From Arthrobacter dokdonellae (GTDB lineage Bacteria > Actinomycetota > Actinomycetes > Actinomycetales > Micrococcaceae): 64,000 nt of DNA. The stretch is from contig NZ_CP029642.1 of assembly GCF_003268655.1 (NCBI RefSeq), forward strand, positions 3,596,001 to 3,660,000, in the 5' to 3' direction. Positions 18,701 through 26,320 of this stretch are shown here, piece after piece; position 1 is the stretch's first letter, and the number at the start of each line of letters is the position of its first letter. A program made the translations under genes and the position numbers. The notes below the pieces were generated by a model. It had not been told where the DNA came from. It saw only the letters and a list, made by a program, of their open reading frames with translations, and did not search any database.

Positions 18701-19641
18701 CCCGGCGCGGCACCTTTGTGCAGCGCCACGCCGTGTTCCACGACCGCTCCAACGGCCAGGTCTGGACCCCGATTGCCGGCCTCAGCGAGGACCAGGCCAA
18801 GCTGTGGATCTATGACTCCCTGCTGAGTGAATACGCGGCCATGGGCTTTGAATACGGTTACTCGGTGGAGCGCCCGGACGCCCTGGTCATCTGGGAAGCC
18901 CAGTTCGGCGATTTTGCCAACGGCGCCCAGACCATCATGGACGAGTTCATCTCCTCCGCCGAGCAGAAATGGGGCCAGCGCTCCTCCCTGGTGCTGATGC
19001 TGCCGCACGGCTACGAGGGGCAGGGCCCGGACCACTCCTCGGCCCGGATCGAGCGCTACCTGCAGATGTGTGCCGAGCAGAACATGGTGGTTGCCAACCC
19101 GACCACGCCGGCGTCGCATTTCCACCTGTTGCGCCGCCAGGCCTACAGCCGCCCCCGCAAGCCGCTGGTCATCTTTACGCCCAAGCAGCTGCTGCGCCTG
19201 AAGGCCGCCGCGTCCTCCGTGAAGGACTTCACCGCCGGCGGCTTCCGCCCGGTCATCGGCGACCACGCCACACTGGACGCGAACGCCGTCGACCGGGTCC
19301 TGCTGGTGTCCGGCCGCCTGTACTACGACCTCCTTGCCGCCCGTGACAAGGCCGGCGACACGAAGACGGCCATCGTCCGCGTGGAGCAGCTGTACCCGCT
19401 TCCCGAGACGGAGATCAAGGCTGAACTGGCCAAGTACCCGAACGCGGACGTCGTGTGGGCACAGGATGAGCCGGCCAACCAGGGTCCCTGGCCGTTCATG
19501 GCGCTGAATCTGGCGCCCGTGCTCGAGAAGAAGCTGGCCCTGGTTTCCCGCCGGGCCTCGGCGGCAACGTCCACCGGTTCGGCGAAGATGCACGCCGTGG
19601 AGCAGACACTGCTGCTCAAGCAAGCCTTCGAACGCAACTAG
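15799..19641 (+). CDS. kgd: Multifunctional 2-oxoglutarate decarboxylase/dehydrogenase (Kgd, E1-E2 fusion)
   Basis: 1280 residues. The order is an E1 N-terminal helix (IHRLPEEFGGNEWLVDELYERY), an Ala/Pro linker (about 50-150), an E2 succinyltransferase-like domain (about 160-400, catalytic STYDHRVIQGAGSGEF with the histidine near 371), then the thiamine-diphosphate E1 half (MAHRGRLNVL, MVHGDAAFAGQGVV, NNQVGFTT, LPHGYEGQGPDHSSAR). In actinobacteria this fused protein replaces OdhA plus SucB in the TCA cycle and can form succinyl-CoA or decarboxylate to the semialdehyde. GTG was chosen because GGAAGAGG precedes it. FhaA/GarA-type regulation is known for the family but not visible here. Confidence 0.96.
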   Translation: MPEQSIHRLPEEFGGNEWLVDELYERYQADKNSVDTKWWPLFKSFDAEESATNGRHTAANSTPITAQIPVVPAAQPPSAPAASVQAPAAPAKAPSAPSQGTTPDAAAAAAAPPAAPAKAPSAPRPPAPAKDAARTGVTPIPAQLPKTARDTSVPDEAVNTVLRGPAKAIATNMITSLEVPTATSVRAIPAKLLIDNRTVINSNLARARGGKVSFTHLIGYAVIRALSQFPSMNVYYDVVDGKPVAVQPPHVNFGIAIDMPKPDGTRLLMVPNIKKAETLSFAEFWHTYEDLIKRARAGKLTADDHAGTTVSLTNPGGIGTVHSVPRLSKGQAAIIGVGSLDYPAEFQGASAKIIAQNAVSKILTLTSTYDHRVIQGAGSGEFLKKIHQLLLGAENFYDDIFEDLRIPYEPIRWSLDLQVDPADEINKVARIQQLIHSYRVRGHLMADTDPLEFRQRKHPDLDVLTYGLTLWDLDREWPTGGFGGKPKLLLRDILGVLRDAYCRTTGIEYMHIQEPEQRKWFQDELEHPYSKPSREEQLRIVSKLNSAEAFETFLQTKFVGQKRFSLEGGESLIPLLDSIISDAADDGLDEVAIGMAHRGRLNVLTNIAGKTYAQVFREFEGTLDSRSVQGSGDVKYHLGTEGTFTSDAGNETKVYLAANPSHLEAVDSVLEGIVRAKQDRLDQGENFPVLPIMVHGDAAFAGQGVVAETLNLSQLRGYRTGGTIHVVVNNQVGFTTAPSSSRSSVYSTDVAKMIQAPIFHVNGDDPEAVVRVAELAYQFQQRFRKDVVIDMVCYRRRGHNEGDDPSMTQPLMYNLIEAKRSVRRLYTEALIGRGDITEDEASQLLRDYQERLERVFAETHAAQTSPIPIITKDSHAVSDLERPTAQQADAGVNDPKNTAISADMLARIGAIHTAVPEGFTVHQKLKSLLQKREAMSREGGIDWGFGELAAFGSLLVEGVPIRMAGQDTRRGTFVQRHAVFHDRSNGQVWTPIAGLSEDQAKLWIYDSLLSEYAAMGFEYGYSVERPDALVIWEAQFGDFANGAQTIMDEFISSAEQKWGQRSSLVLMLPHGYEGQGPDHSSARIERYLQMCAEQNMVVANPTTPASHFHLLRRQAYSRPRKPLVIFTPKQLLRLKAAASSVKDFTAGGFRPVIGDHATLDANAVDRVLLVSGRLYYDLLAARDKAGDTKTAIVRVEQLYPLPETEIKAELAKYPNADVVWAQDEPANQGPWPFMALNLAPVLEKKLALVSRRASAATSTGSAKMHAVEQTLLLKQAFERN
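16055..16167 (+). repeat. In-frame 35-bp duplication in the Kgd linker
   Basis: An identical 35-base stretch (beginning CTCCCGCCGCGCCGGCC) occurs at 16055-16089 and 16133-16167, exactly 78 bp (26 codons) apart. It encodes the repeated AAPAKAPSAP in the flexible linker. Linker length probably changed here by in-frame duplication. Confidence 0.85.
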
Positions 19642-19650
19642 GCGTTGAAA

Positions 19651-19681
19651 GATGCCCGGTCTGCCCGACAGGCCGGGCATC
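19651..19681 (+). terminator. Rho-independent terminator after kgd
   Basis: A 9-bp stem GATGCCCGG (19651-19659) with CCGGGCATC (19673-19681) is followed by CTTCATTTG. It sits nine bases after the kgd stop and before the next gene's ribosome-binding site. Confidence 0.7.
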
Positions 19682-19713
19682 CTTCATTTGATGTGAAAAA
19701 CGAAAGGGGCACC

Positions 19714-20313
19714 GTGGACAAGCGGGAGCTGCGAATTGTGGCCATCGGCGACGAGCTGGTGGCAGGGGTCGGCGATCCGCGGGCGCTGGGTTGGCTGGGC
19801 CGCGTCCTCGCCCGGACACCCCGGGAGAATGTTTCGGTGGAGCCGTTTGTGCTTGCCACCCCGCACGAGGGCACGGAGGCCCTGGCCGGTCGCTGGCTGC
19901 AGGAGGCCGGACGGCGCTTTGACGACTTCCACGAGAACCGGCTGGTCGTCGGCCTGTCCGGGCGGGACATCGAGTTTGGCCTGACGACGGCGCGCAGCCG
20001 GCTGAACCTGGCCAACATCCTCGACGGCGCCACGCAGCTGAACATTCCGGTGTTCGTGGTGGGTCCTCCCCCGTCGCTGGACCCGGCGCTGAACCGCAAG
20101 CTGGCAGAGCTGAACACGGCCTTTGCCGACGTCACCACGCGCCGCAAGCACCATTACGTGGACACGTTCTCGCCCCTGCAGAACCATGAGCAGTGGCGCA
20201 ACGACGTCGCCGCGAACGCCGGTTCGCCGGGCCAGGCAGGCTACGGGCTGATGGCCTGGCTGGTGCTGCACCGCGGCTGGTACCAATGGCTGGACCTCCC
20301 CGAGTCATCCTGA
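19714..20313 (+). CDS. SGNH/GDSL-like hydrolase family protein
   Basis: 199 residues. Block I reads IVAIGDELVAGVGDPR, a GDSL-type motif in which the usual nucleophile serine is glutamate (GDEL). Later blocks include LVVGLSGRDIEFG and VVGPPPSLD. The fold is therefore SGNH-like, but the missing serine suggests a non-catalytic or altered protein. A GTG start is used because AAAGGGGC lies just upstream. It is separated from kgd by a terminator. In Micrococcaceae it commonly sits between kgd and bL37; function unknown. Confidence 0.7.
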   Translation: MDKRELRIVAIGDELVAGVGDPRALGWLGRVLARTPRENVSVEPFVLATPHEGTEALAGRWLQEAGRRFDDFHENRLVVGLSGRDIEFGLTTARSRLNLANILDGATQLNIPVFVVGPPPSLDPALNRKLAELNTAFADVTTRRKHHYVDTFSPLQNHEQWRNDVAANAGSPGQAGYGLMAWLVLHRGWYQWLDLPESS

Positions 20314-20337
20314 CCCTCCGCCCCCCGCCGCAACTGG

Positions 20338-20395
20338 CCCGCAATAGATGTCGAAAAACGCCTCGAAAGCGCGATTTTTCGACAACTATTGCGGG
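20338..20395. terminator. Long imperfect hairpin (21-bp arms) after the SGNH-like gene
   Basis: Arms 20338-20358 and 20375-20395 are complementary at 20 of 21 positions, with a 16-nt loop. The inner part is AT-rich (TGTCGAAAAA) and the right arm is followed by CTACTTTTATACTTT. Position and trailing Ts suggest a terminator for the upstream gene. The length and AT-rich core also resemble a dispersed palindromic element or a protein-binding site. Confidence 0.6.
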
Positions 20396-20509
20396 CTACT
20401 TTTATACTTTCGCGGCCGCCCGGGCCGTTCGGTTAGGTTCGTCGCCGCCCCCTATGGGAGACTAGAGGGCAGATCTCATTCGGATCATTGTGAAAGATTG
20501 GAGGCAGCT

Positions 20510-20584
20510 ATGTCAAAGCGTTCACGCAAGCGTCGGGACCGTAAGAATGGCGGCGCAAACCACGGTAAGCGCCCCAACACCTAA
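20510..20584 (+). CDS. Ribosomal protein bL37
   Basis: A 24-residue, Lys/Arg-rich protein (MSKRSRKRRDRK then NGGANHGKRPNT) preceded by GGAGG at the right distance. It closely matches the tiny actinobacterial large-subunit protein bL37 first seen in mycobacterial ribosome structures. It binds rRNA in the large subunit. A strong hairpin follows directly, so it is probably a single-gene transcript. Confidence 0.88.
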   Translation: MSKRSRKRRDRKNGGANHGKRPNT

Positions 20585-20602
20585 GTCTTGACAGACCCAA
20601 AC

Positions 20603-20639
20603 AAGGGCCCGTCCCGCCTTCTTGGCGGGGCGGGCCCTT
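20603..20639 (+). terminator. Strong GC hairpin after bL37
   Basis: AAGGGCCCG-T-CCCGCC pairs with GGCGGG-G-CGGGCCCTT around a short loop, giving a stem of about 15 bp 18 bases after the bL37 stop. No clear T-tract follows. It probably ends the bL37 transcript. Confidence 0.7.
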
Positions 20640-20839
20640 GCGTTGCCCGCCCGGGATGCGCTGTTGTGCGCAACGGGCGGCCTGGCCGATGCGCATGAAA
20701 CCGTTGCGCGCACGGCTGGTTTTCAGCACGACGCAGACCAGGACGCCGGCCGTTATGGTCATTAAATACGGAAACAACCGGGTCTATTGATACGCTAGAG
20801 CCATCCGCACTCCGAACATCAAGACAAGAAAGCCGTTCC

Positions 20840-21307
20840 ATGCCCGCCGTCGTACTGCTCACCATGCTCCCGTTCACCTGGTTCGGCATGGTGCTCGCGA
20901 TTTCCTTCCTTGAAACACCCCTGAAGTTCCGGGCCCCCGGCATGACCCACGCCCTCGGCGTCGGAATTGGCCGGCTCGTCTTCAAGGCGCTCAACTCGGT
21001 CGAGGCCGTCCTGGCCGGGTTGGTCATCCTGGCCTGGCTCCTGGCCCCGGCTGCCATCAGCGCCGCCACAGGCACGCTGTTGGTGCTGGCCATCGCGGCC
21101 CTGGCCCTGCAGATGCTCATCCTGCGCCCCGCCATGGCCAGGCGCACCCGGGCGCTGTCCCTGACGGCCCTCACGCACGACGGCGGAACGGCCGTCAAGG
21201 CGAAGGTCGCCACCTCCACCCACATCGCCTACATAACGTCGGAAGGACTGAAGGTGCTTGCCCTGCCTGTTGCCGGCATCCTCATTGTCCTCGGCGTGGC
21301 GGGCTAG
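20840..21307 (+). CDS. Small integral membrane protein of unknown function
   Basis: 155 residues with four hydrophobic helices (about 1-22, 50-72, 75-95 and 130-153). Recognisable pieces are TWFGMVLAISFLETPLKFRAPG and IGRLVFKALNSVEAVLAG, which recur in uncharacterised bacterial membrane proteins; the topology is similar to the DUF4149/TMEM205 type, but I cannot confirm membership. It is followed after six bases by a truncated haemoglobin, so the two may be co-transcribed. Confidence 0.75.
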   Translation: MPAVVLLTMLPFTWFGMVLAISFLETPLKFRAPGMTHALGVGIGRLVFKALNSVEAVLAGLVILAWLLAPAAISAATGTLLVLAIAALALQMLILRPAMARRTRALSLTALTHDGGTAVKAKVATSTHIAYITSEGLKVLALPVAGILIVLGVAG

Positions 21308-21313
21308 GCCGTC

Positions 21314-21826
21314 GTGGACACCACGCGGACTGCGCGCCAACACGTGAACTCCGGAAGGACGGCGTCGAACTTAAACTCCTACACGCCCGCGGCACCGCCA
21401 AGCGTGGCGCGGGCTGACATTACGGGGCGCGAAGACATCCTGCACCTGGTCGAGACCTTTTACACCCGGGCCTTCGCCGATGAACTGATCGGCCCCATCT
21501 TCACCGAGGTGGTCCACATGGACCTGGCGCGGCACATGCCCATCATGGCCGACTTCTGGCAGACGGTGCTTTTCAAGGCCGGCCTCTACAGCCGCAACGC
21601 GCTGGCCATCCACTTCAACATCAACGCCAAGGCGCCGCTCGGACTGGAGCACTTCAACCGTTGGCTGCAGCTGTGGACGAACACTGTGGACGAGCTCTTC
21701 AGCGGCGAAAAGGCGGAAATGGCAAAAGTCCAGGCCCACCTCATCGCGGGTTCGCTTCATCGCCGGGTGACCGGCCGTCCGGCAAGCCAGTACAGCACCA
21801 TCAGCATGCGGCGACCGGAAGGCTAG
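21314..21826 (+). CDS. Group III truncated haemoglobin
   Basis: 170 residues. From about residue 38 the pattern is that of group III (trHbP) globins: ILHLVETFYTRAFADELIGPIF, the distal-side stretch HMPIMADFWQTVLFKAGLYS, and the proximal histidine region LGLEHFNRWLQLW. These bind haem and ligands such as O2, NO or sulfide; physiological roles are poorly known. The GTG at 21314 gives a 35-residue N-terminal extension of low complexity, so a later start is possible. It is convergent with rsrA with 12 bases between stops. Confidence 0.85.
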   Translation: MDTTRTARQHVNSGRTASNLNSYTPAAPPSVARADITGREDILHLVETFYTRAFADELIGPIFTEVVHMDLARHMPIMADFWQTVLFKAGLYSRNALAIHFNINAKAPLGLEHFNRWLQLWTNTVDELFSGEKAEMAKVQAHLIAGSLHRRVTGRPASQYSTISMRRPEG

Positions 21827-21838
21827 AGGTCCGCTGGC

Positions 21839-22099
21839 CTAGACTTCGGCGGGATGGCCTTCGTGGAGCCGGGCCAGGATGGCGGCCTTGAGGGTCTCGG
21901 GAGCGGCCTCCTTGCAGGAGCGCTTCACCACGGAGCGGATCACGCACTCGAGGTCGTACTCATGGGCGCAGTCGGTGCACCCGTCCAGGTGGTCCTTGAT
22001 CTCCACAAGGTCCTCACGCGACAGCGCGCCGTCGAGGTATTCGTAAATCCGGGCAATACGTTTGTCGTCGCAGTCACCCAGGCTCTGGCAGTCGCCCAT
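21839..22099 (-). CDS. rsrA: Mycothiol-system anti-sigma factor RsrA
   Basis: 86 residues with the zinc-binding anti-sigma core: H37, C41 and C44 in KDHLDGCTDC, plus upstream cysteines at 4 and 10 and C61 later. In this family, disulfide stress oxidises the cysteines, releases zinc and frees the sigma factor. It lies two bases after sigR on the same strand, the usual arrangement, and should be induced by the same SigR promoter. Confidence 0.93.
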   Translation of the reverse strand: MGDCQSLGDCDDKRIARIYEYLDGALSREDLVEIKDHLDGCTDCAHEYDLECVIRSVVKRSCKEAAPETLKAAILARLHEGHPAEV

Positions 22100-22101
22100 G
22101 G

Positions 22102-22872
22102 CTATTTCTCCGTTTCCTTAAGTTCATTCCCGGCTCCCTTGAGATAGCCGCGATCCACTGCATAGTCCGAAAGCATGTCCCGCAACAGCTTCCTCCCCCG
22201 GTGCAGGCGTGACATCACGGTGCCGATGGGGGTGTTCATGATTTCTGATATTTCCTTGTACGCAAAGCCTTCGACATCGGCAAAGTAAACCGCCAGACGG
22301 AACTCCTCCGGGATGGCCTGCAACGCACTTTTCACGTCCGAATCCGGCAGGTGGTCCAGCGCATCGGCCTCGGCGGAGCGCAGCCCGCGGGAGGTGTGCG
22401 ACTCCGCCCGCGCCAACTGCCAGTCCTCGATCTGGTCCGCGTTGGACTGCAGCGGCTCACGCTGGCGCTTGCGGTAGAGGTTGATGTACGTGTTGGTCAG
22501 GATCCGGTACAGCCAGGCCTTGAGGTTGGTTCCGGGCTTGTATTGGTGGAACGCGGAAAAAGCCTTCGTGTACGCCTCCTGGACCAGGTCCTCGGCGTCG
22601 CTGGGGTTGCGGGCCATGCGCATGGCCGCCGAGTACAGCTGGTCCACATACTGCATGGCGTCCCGCTCAAACCGTGCGCGGCGGGCTTCCACAGTTTCGG
22701 TGGCAACATCCACCCCGGCTTTGTCGGTGTTTTCCGCCGGCGCCGCAATGTTACCCGCCGGCGCGGCAATCTTTTCCGCCGTGCCGGCGGTGCTGGGCCA
22801 TGCAGCGGTGTTGTGGGCTTGCTCAGGCTCGGAAATGTTCATCACAGACGAGTCTACTGTCAGTGTCTGCAT
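22102..22872 (-). CDS. sigR: Group IV RNA polymerase sigma factor SigR/SigH (thiol-oxidative stress)
   Basis: 256 residues. The ECF sigma core begins near residue 70: region 2 has [42 protein letters not shown], and region 4 has [40 protein letters not shown]. It directs transcription of thioredoxin, mycothiol and protease genes during thiol stress in relatives. An Ala-rich N-terminal extension of about 65 residues is unusual; a second ATG ten codons in is an alternative start. A SigR consensus promoter lies 53 bp upstream, implying autoregulation. Confidence 0.93.
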   Translation of the reverse strand: MQTLTVDSSVMNISEPEQAHNTAAWPSTAGTAEKIAAPAGNIAAPAENTDKAGVDVATETVEARRARFERDAMQYVDQLYSAAMRMARNPSDAEDLVQEAYTKAFSAFHQYKPGTNLKAWLYRILTNTYINLYRKRQREPLQSNADQIEDWQLARAESHTSRGLRSAEADALDHLPDSDVKSALQAIPEEFRLAVYFADVEGFAYKEISEIMNTPIGTVMSRLHRGRKLLRDMLSDYAVDRGYLKGAGNELKETEK

Positions 22873-22924
22873 TGCCGCCTTTCGCCAAATCTGTTAGGAC
22901 GGACCGCCCTGCCATACCAATGCA

Positions 22925-22950
22925 AACCCGGACCCCGCGCAGTATATTCC
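22925..22950 (-). promoter_or_regulatory. SigR-dependent promoter of sigR-rsrA
   Basis: On the minus strand GGAAT (22950-22946) is separated by exactly 18 bases from GTT (22927-22925). This fits the SigR consensus GGAAT-N18-GTT and stands at a proper distance before the sigR ATG at 22872. Positive autoregulation is therefore likely. Confidence 0.8.
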
Positions 22951-23050
22951 GCAAACTTGGCGCCGAGGTGCGAGACTTGATGAAGCAAAAGCGCCCGGTC
23001 CGGCGGCAGCAGCGTGGGACGGGGCATACGGCACACAACAGGAGGCCACC

Positions 23051-23566
23051 TTGACCATCGTTCGCGTACTCGCCCGCCCCATGCTCGCCTCGTCGTTCAT
23101 CCTGTCCGGGCTTGACAGCCTGCGGAACGCGGACAGGACCGCCCAGCAGCTCGGCCCCGTGCTGGGCCGCGTCTCGGCCGCCCTGCCCGTCGACACCAAC
23201 GAGAAAACACTCGCCCGTGCCGTCGCCGGGGCCCAGGTGGGCGCCGGCGTCCTGCTGGCCACCGGCAAGTTTTCCCGCGCTGCGGCACTGCTGCTGACCC
23301 TCACCGCAGGACTGACCACCTTTGTGGAGTACCGCAGCGCCAGCTCCGACACCAAGGAGGCCAAGGCGCACCGCCGCAGCCAGCTGGCCAAGAACATCGG
23401 GCTCCTGGGCGGCGCCCTGCTGGCCAGCGTGGATACGGCCGGCCGGCCGGGCCTGGCCTGGCGTGCCGAAAAAATGTTTGAATCCGGCCGGAAGACCACC
23501 AGCAGGCAGCTGAAGGCGGCAGACAAGAACGTCCGCGCGCTCGCCCACGACGTGACGGGACAATAG
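23051..23566 (+). CDS. DoxX-family membrane protein
   Basis: 171 residues starting at TTG, which has GGAGG five bases ahead. The N-terminus ARPMLASSFILSGLDSLRN is the DoxX signature and is followed by about three further helices, then a basic Lys/Arg-rich cytosolic tail. DoxX proteins are linked to thiol/redox homeostasis in mycobacteria (with SodA and SseA); that link is suggestive here because it is divergent from sigR. It is six bases ahead of aroA and probably co-transcribed with it. Confidence 0.85.
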   Translation: MTIVRVLARPMLASSFILSGLDSLRNADRTAQQLGPVLGRVSAALPVDTNEKTLARAVAGAQVGAGVLLATGKFSRAAALLLTLTAGLTTFVEYRSASSDTKEAKAHRRSQLAKNIGLLGGALLASVDTAGRPGLAWRAEKMFESGRKTTSRQLKAADKNVRALAHDVTGQ

Positions 23567-23572
23567 CCCCCC

Positions 23573-24886
23573 ATGACCGAACCTTGGCCCGCGCCGTTTT
23601 CCGCAGCACCCCTGGACGCCACAGTCACCATCCCGGCCTCCAAGTCGCTGACCAATAGATATCTGGTCCTGGGCGCACTCGCTGAGGGCCCGTCCCGGCT
23701 GCGGGCGCCGCTGCAGTCCCGCGACTCGGACCTCATGGTTGATGCGCTGCGCGCCCTCGGTGCCGGGATCGACGAGGTGCCCGGGGCCGGTTCCGTGCCG
23801 GATCTGGTGGTTACTCCCATTCCCGCCGGCCACGCCGCCGACGCCGCGGTCGACTGCGGCCTGGCGGGGACCGTCATGCGCTTTGTGCCGCCCCTGGCCG
23901 CGCTGCTCCGGGGGGCCGTGACGTTCGACGGCGATCCCGCCGCCCGCGTGCGGCCGATGGCCCCGGTGCTGGCTGCGCTCCGGGGCCTGGGCGTCAGCGT
24001 GGAGGGAGGCGGGGACGGCTTCATGCCGTTTACGGTCCACGGCACCGGAACTGTCTCCGGCGGCCATGTGGCCGTCGACGCCGGCGGTTCCTCACAGTTC
24101 ATCTCCGCGATCCTGCTGGTCGCAGCACGCTTCGAGGGCGGGCTCCATCTGGAACACAGCGGGAGCTCGGTGCCCAGCGTCGACCACATTTCCATGACGG
24201 TTGAGGTGCTGCGCTCCCTGGGCGTCACGGTGGACAATTCCGTCCCCAACCACTGGAAGGTGCAACCGGGTCCCATTGCGGCGTTTGATGTGCAGCTGGA
24301 ACAGGACCTCTCAAACGCCGGGCCCTTCCTGGCGGCGGCCCTGGCCACGCGCGGCACCGTCCGCATCCCGGACTGGCCGCTGGACACGACCCAGGTGGGC
24401 GACAAGTGGCGCCAGATCCTGCCACAGCTCGGCGCCACGGTGACGTTGGAGGGCGGCCTGCTCACGGTGACCGGCGGGCCCGAGATCCTCGGCGCGGACC
24501 TCGCGGACACCAGTGAGCTGGCACCGTCCGTCGCGGCCCTTTGTGCCCTGGCAACCGGCCCGTCCCGCCTCCGCGGGATCGCACACCTGCGCGGCCACGA
24601 AACCGACCGCCTCGCCGCGCTGGTGGCCGAGATCAACGCACTGGGCGGGGACGCCGTCGAAACGGAGGACGGGCTTGCCATCAACCCCGCCCCGCTGCAC
24701 GGCGGGCTGTTCCACAGCTACGAGGACCACCGCATGGCCACGGCAGGCGCCATCATCGGACTGGCCGTGCCCGGCGTCGAGGTTGAAAACATTGCCACCA
24801 CGGCCAAGACCATGCCGGCATTTCCGCAAATGTGGGCGGACATGGCCGCCCAGACGGCGGCGGCGGGGATCCCCGGGCGTGGCTAA
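23573..24886 (+). CDS. aroA: 3-Phosphoshikimate 1-carboxyvinyltransferase (EPSP synthase)
   Basis: 437 residues with the EPSP synthase pattern: TIPASKSLTNRYLVLGALAEG, DCGLAGTVMRFVPPLAAL, GGSSQFISAILL, NAGPFLAAALATRG, LRGHETDRLAALVAEI and SYEDHRMATAGAIIGL. It makes 5-enolpyruvylshikimate-3-phosphate in the shikimate pathway. Its stop overlaps the rsgA start by eight bases, so translation is coupled. This aroA-rsgA-hisN order is common in actinobacteria. Confidence 0.95.
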   Translation: MTEPWPAPFSAAPLDATVTIPASKSLTNRYLVLGALAEGPSRLRAPLQSRDSDLMVDALRALGAGIDEVPGAGSVPDLVVTPIPAGHAADAAVDCGLAGTVMRFVPPLAALLRGAVTFDGDPAARVRPMAPVLAALRGLGVSVEGGGDGFMPFTVHGTGTVSGGHVAVDAGGSSQFISAILLVAARFEGGLHLEHSGSSVPSVDHISMTVEVLRSLGVTVDNSVPNHWKVQPGPIAAFDVQLEQDLSNAGPFLAAALATRGTVRIPDWPLDTTQVGDKWRQILPQLGATVTLEGGLLTVTGGPEILGADLADTSELAPSVAALCALATGPSRLRGIAHLRGHETDRLAALVAEINALGGDAVETEDGLAINPAPLHGGLFHSYEDHRMATAGAIIGLAVPGVEVENIATTAKTMPAFPQMWADMAAQTAAAGIPGRG

Positions 24887-26009
24887 GGACTACAGCAACT
24901 GGGACGAAACCGATGTCCGCGTCCGCGCCAACAAAAAAGGCAGCCGGCCACGCACCAAGGACCGCCCCGCCCACGTAGACGCCGTCATTGGCCGCATCAC
25001 CACGGTGGACCGCGGCCGCTACACCGCCATCGTGGACGAGGACCTGCCCACAGAACGCGTGGTGGTCGCCGCGCGCGCCCGGGAGCTGCGCCGCTCCCCC
25101 GTCGTGGCCGGCGACTTCGTGGCGCTGGTGGGCGACGCCTCCGGAAAGCCGGACACCTTGGCACGCCTGGTCCGGGTAGAGGAACGCCGCACCCTGCTGC
25201 GGCGCAGTGCCGACGACACGGACCCCGTTGAACGCGTGGTGGTGGCCAACGCCGACCAGCTCGTGATCGTGGTCGCGGCAGCCAACCCGGAACCGCGCAC
25301 CGGCTTCATCGACCGCGCCCTGGTGGCCGCCTACGATTCCGGCATTGCGCCGATCCTCCTGATCACCAAGGCGGACATCAAGGACCCCGCCGAGCTGCTG
25401 GCCAACTACCGGCACCTGGACATGACAGTAATCATCAGCCGCACCGCCGCCCCGGGCGCGGCCGACGCCGCCTCAGCCGTCGACGCACGCAGCGACGACG
25501 GCGACTCCGCCCTCCTGGCCGGCGGCGCCGTCGAACAACTCCACCACCACCTGGACGGCAAGGTCAGCGTGCTGGTGGGGCACTCCGGCGTCGGCAAGTC
25601 CACCATGGTCAACGCACTCACGGGTTCCCAGCGGGCCACCGGCGGCGTCAACGCGGTCACGGGGCGGGGCCGCCACACCTCGTCCTCGGCCCTCGCGTTG
25701 CGGCTGCAGGACGGGGAGGCGGGCTCGTGGATCATCGACACCCCCGGCATCCGTTCCTTCGGCCTGGCCCACGTGGACCCGAACCGGATCCTGCACGCGT
25801 TCCCCGACCTGCAACCCGGCACCGACGACTGCGAACGCGGTTGCAAACACGACTCCTCGGCCGTCAATTGCGGCTTGGACCCGTGGGTTGCCGGTGGCCA
25901 TGCCGGCGGCGCGGGCCCGGCCCGGCTGGCGTCCCTGCGGCGCCTGCTGGGCACCAGCAGCCGCACCGAAGGCCGCGCCGAGGCCAAGGAGCTCGGCAAC
26001 AACGACTGA
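24879..26009 (+). CDS. rsgA: Ribosome small-subunit-dependent GTPase RsgA
   Basis: 376 residues. An OB-fold (about 35-110) is followed by a circularly permuted GTPase: ITKADI (G4) precedes GHSGVGKST (G1) and DTPGIRSFG (G3). The C-terminal zinc knuckle is [15 protein letters not shown]. RsgA checks late 30S assembly. The GTG overlapping the end of aroA was chosen because protein similarity begins at [10 protein letters not shown]. An insert of Asp/Ala-rich residues lies between G4 and G1. Confidence 0.93.
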   Translation: MAKDYSNWDETDVRVRANKKGSRPRTKDRPAHVDAVIGRITTVDRGRYTAIVDEDLPTERVVVAARARELRRSPVVAGDFVALVGDASGKPDTLARLVRVEERRTLLRRSADDTDPVERVVVANADQLVIVVAAANPEPRTGFIDRALVAAYDSGIAPILLITKADIKDPAELLANYRHLDMTVIISRTAAPGAADAASAVDARSDDGDSALLAGGAVEQLHHHLDGKVSVLVGHSGVGKSTMVNALTGSQRATGGVNAVTGRGRHTSSSALALRLQDGEAGSWIIDTPGIRSFGLAHVDPNRILHAFPDLQPGTDDCERGCKHDSSAVNCGLDPWVAGGHAGGAGPARLASLRRLLGTSSRTEGRAEAKELGNND

Positions 26010-26034
26010 CAGCATCCCCGGGCGATCGGATCGG

Positions 26035-26097
26035 AATCGGCGGTGCAGCTTCTGCGGGCCCAGGCTGCTGTGCCCAATCGGCGGTGCAGCTCCTGCG
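26035..26097. repeat. 22-bp direct repeat after rsgA
   Basis: AATCGGCGGTGCAGCTTCTG (plus CG) at 26035-26056 recurs at 26076-26097 with one mismatch. It is the first of two repeat blocks in the 311-bp gap between rsgA and hisN. Confidence 0.75.
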
Positions 26098-26114
26098 ACC
26101 TGGGCGTCCCGCAA

Positions 26115-26262
26115 CCCGCATTACCTGCACCATCAATCCCGTTCCCGGCCCACAGCCCGCATTACCTGCACTATCAATCCCGTTCCCGGCCCACAGCCCG
26201 CATTACCTGCACCATCAATCCCGCACCATCAATCCCGTTCCCGGCCCACAGCCGACCGCCGC
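26115..26262. repeat. 41-bp tandem repeat upstream of hisN
   Basis: Units start at 26115, 26156 and 26197 with a period of 41 bp (core CCCGCATTACCTGCAC, then CATCAATCCCGTTCCCGGCC). The third is interrupted by a 14-base internal duplication (CACCATCAATCCCG) before it completes. Units are nearly identical, with no spacers, so this is a tandem array and not a CRISPR. It occupies most of the non-coding gap before hisN. Confidence 0.9.
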
Positions 26263-26320
26263 CAGCACGAGGACCCCATGGTCCCGCATATCCGGCCAAT
26301 TTACCGATACGGTGAGGGAC

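Noticed and set aside
20603..20639. The strong GC hairpin after bL37 as a riboswitch or novel RNA
   Set aside because: It is a simple symmetric stem directly after a gene stop, which fits a terminator.
26115..26262. CRISPR-like array before hisN
   Set aside because: Units are directly adjacent with no unique spacers, and there is no cas gene; it is a tandem repeat.
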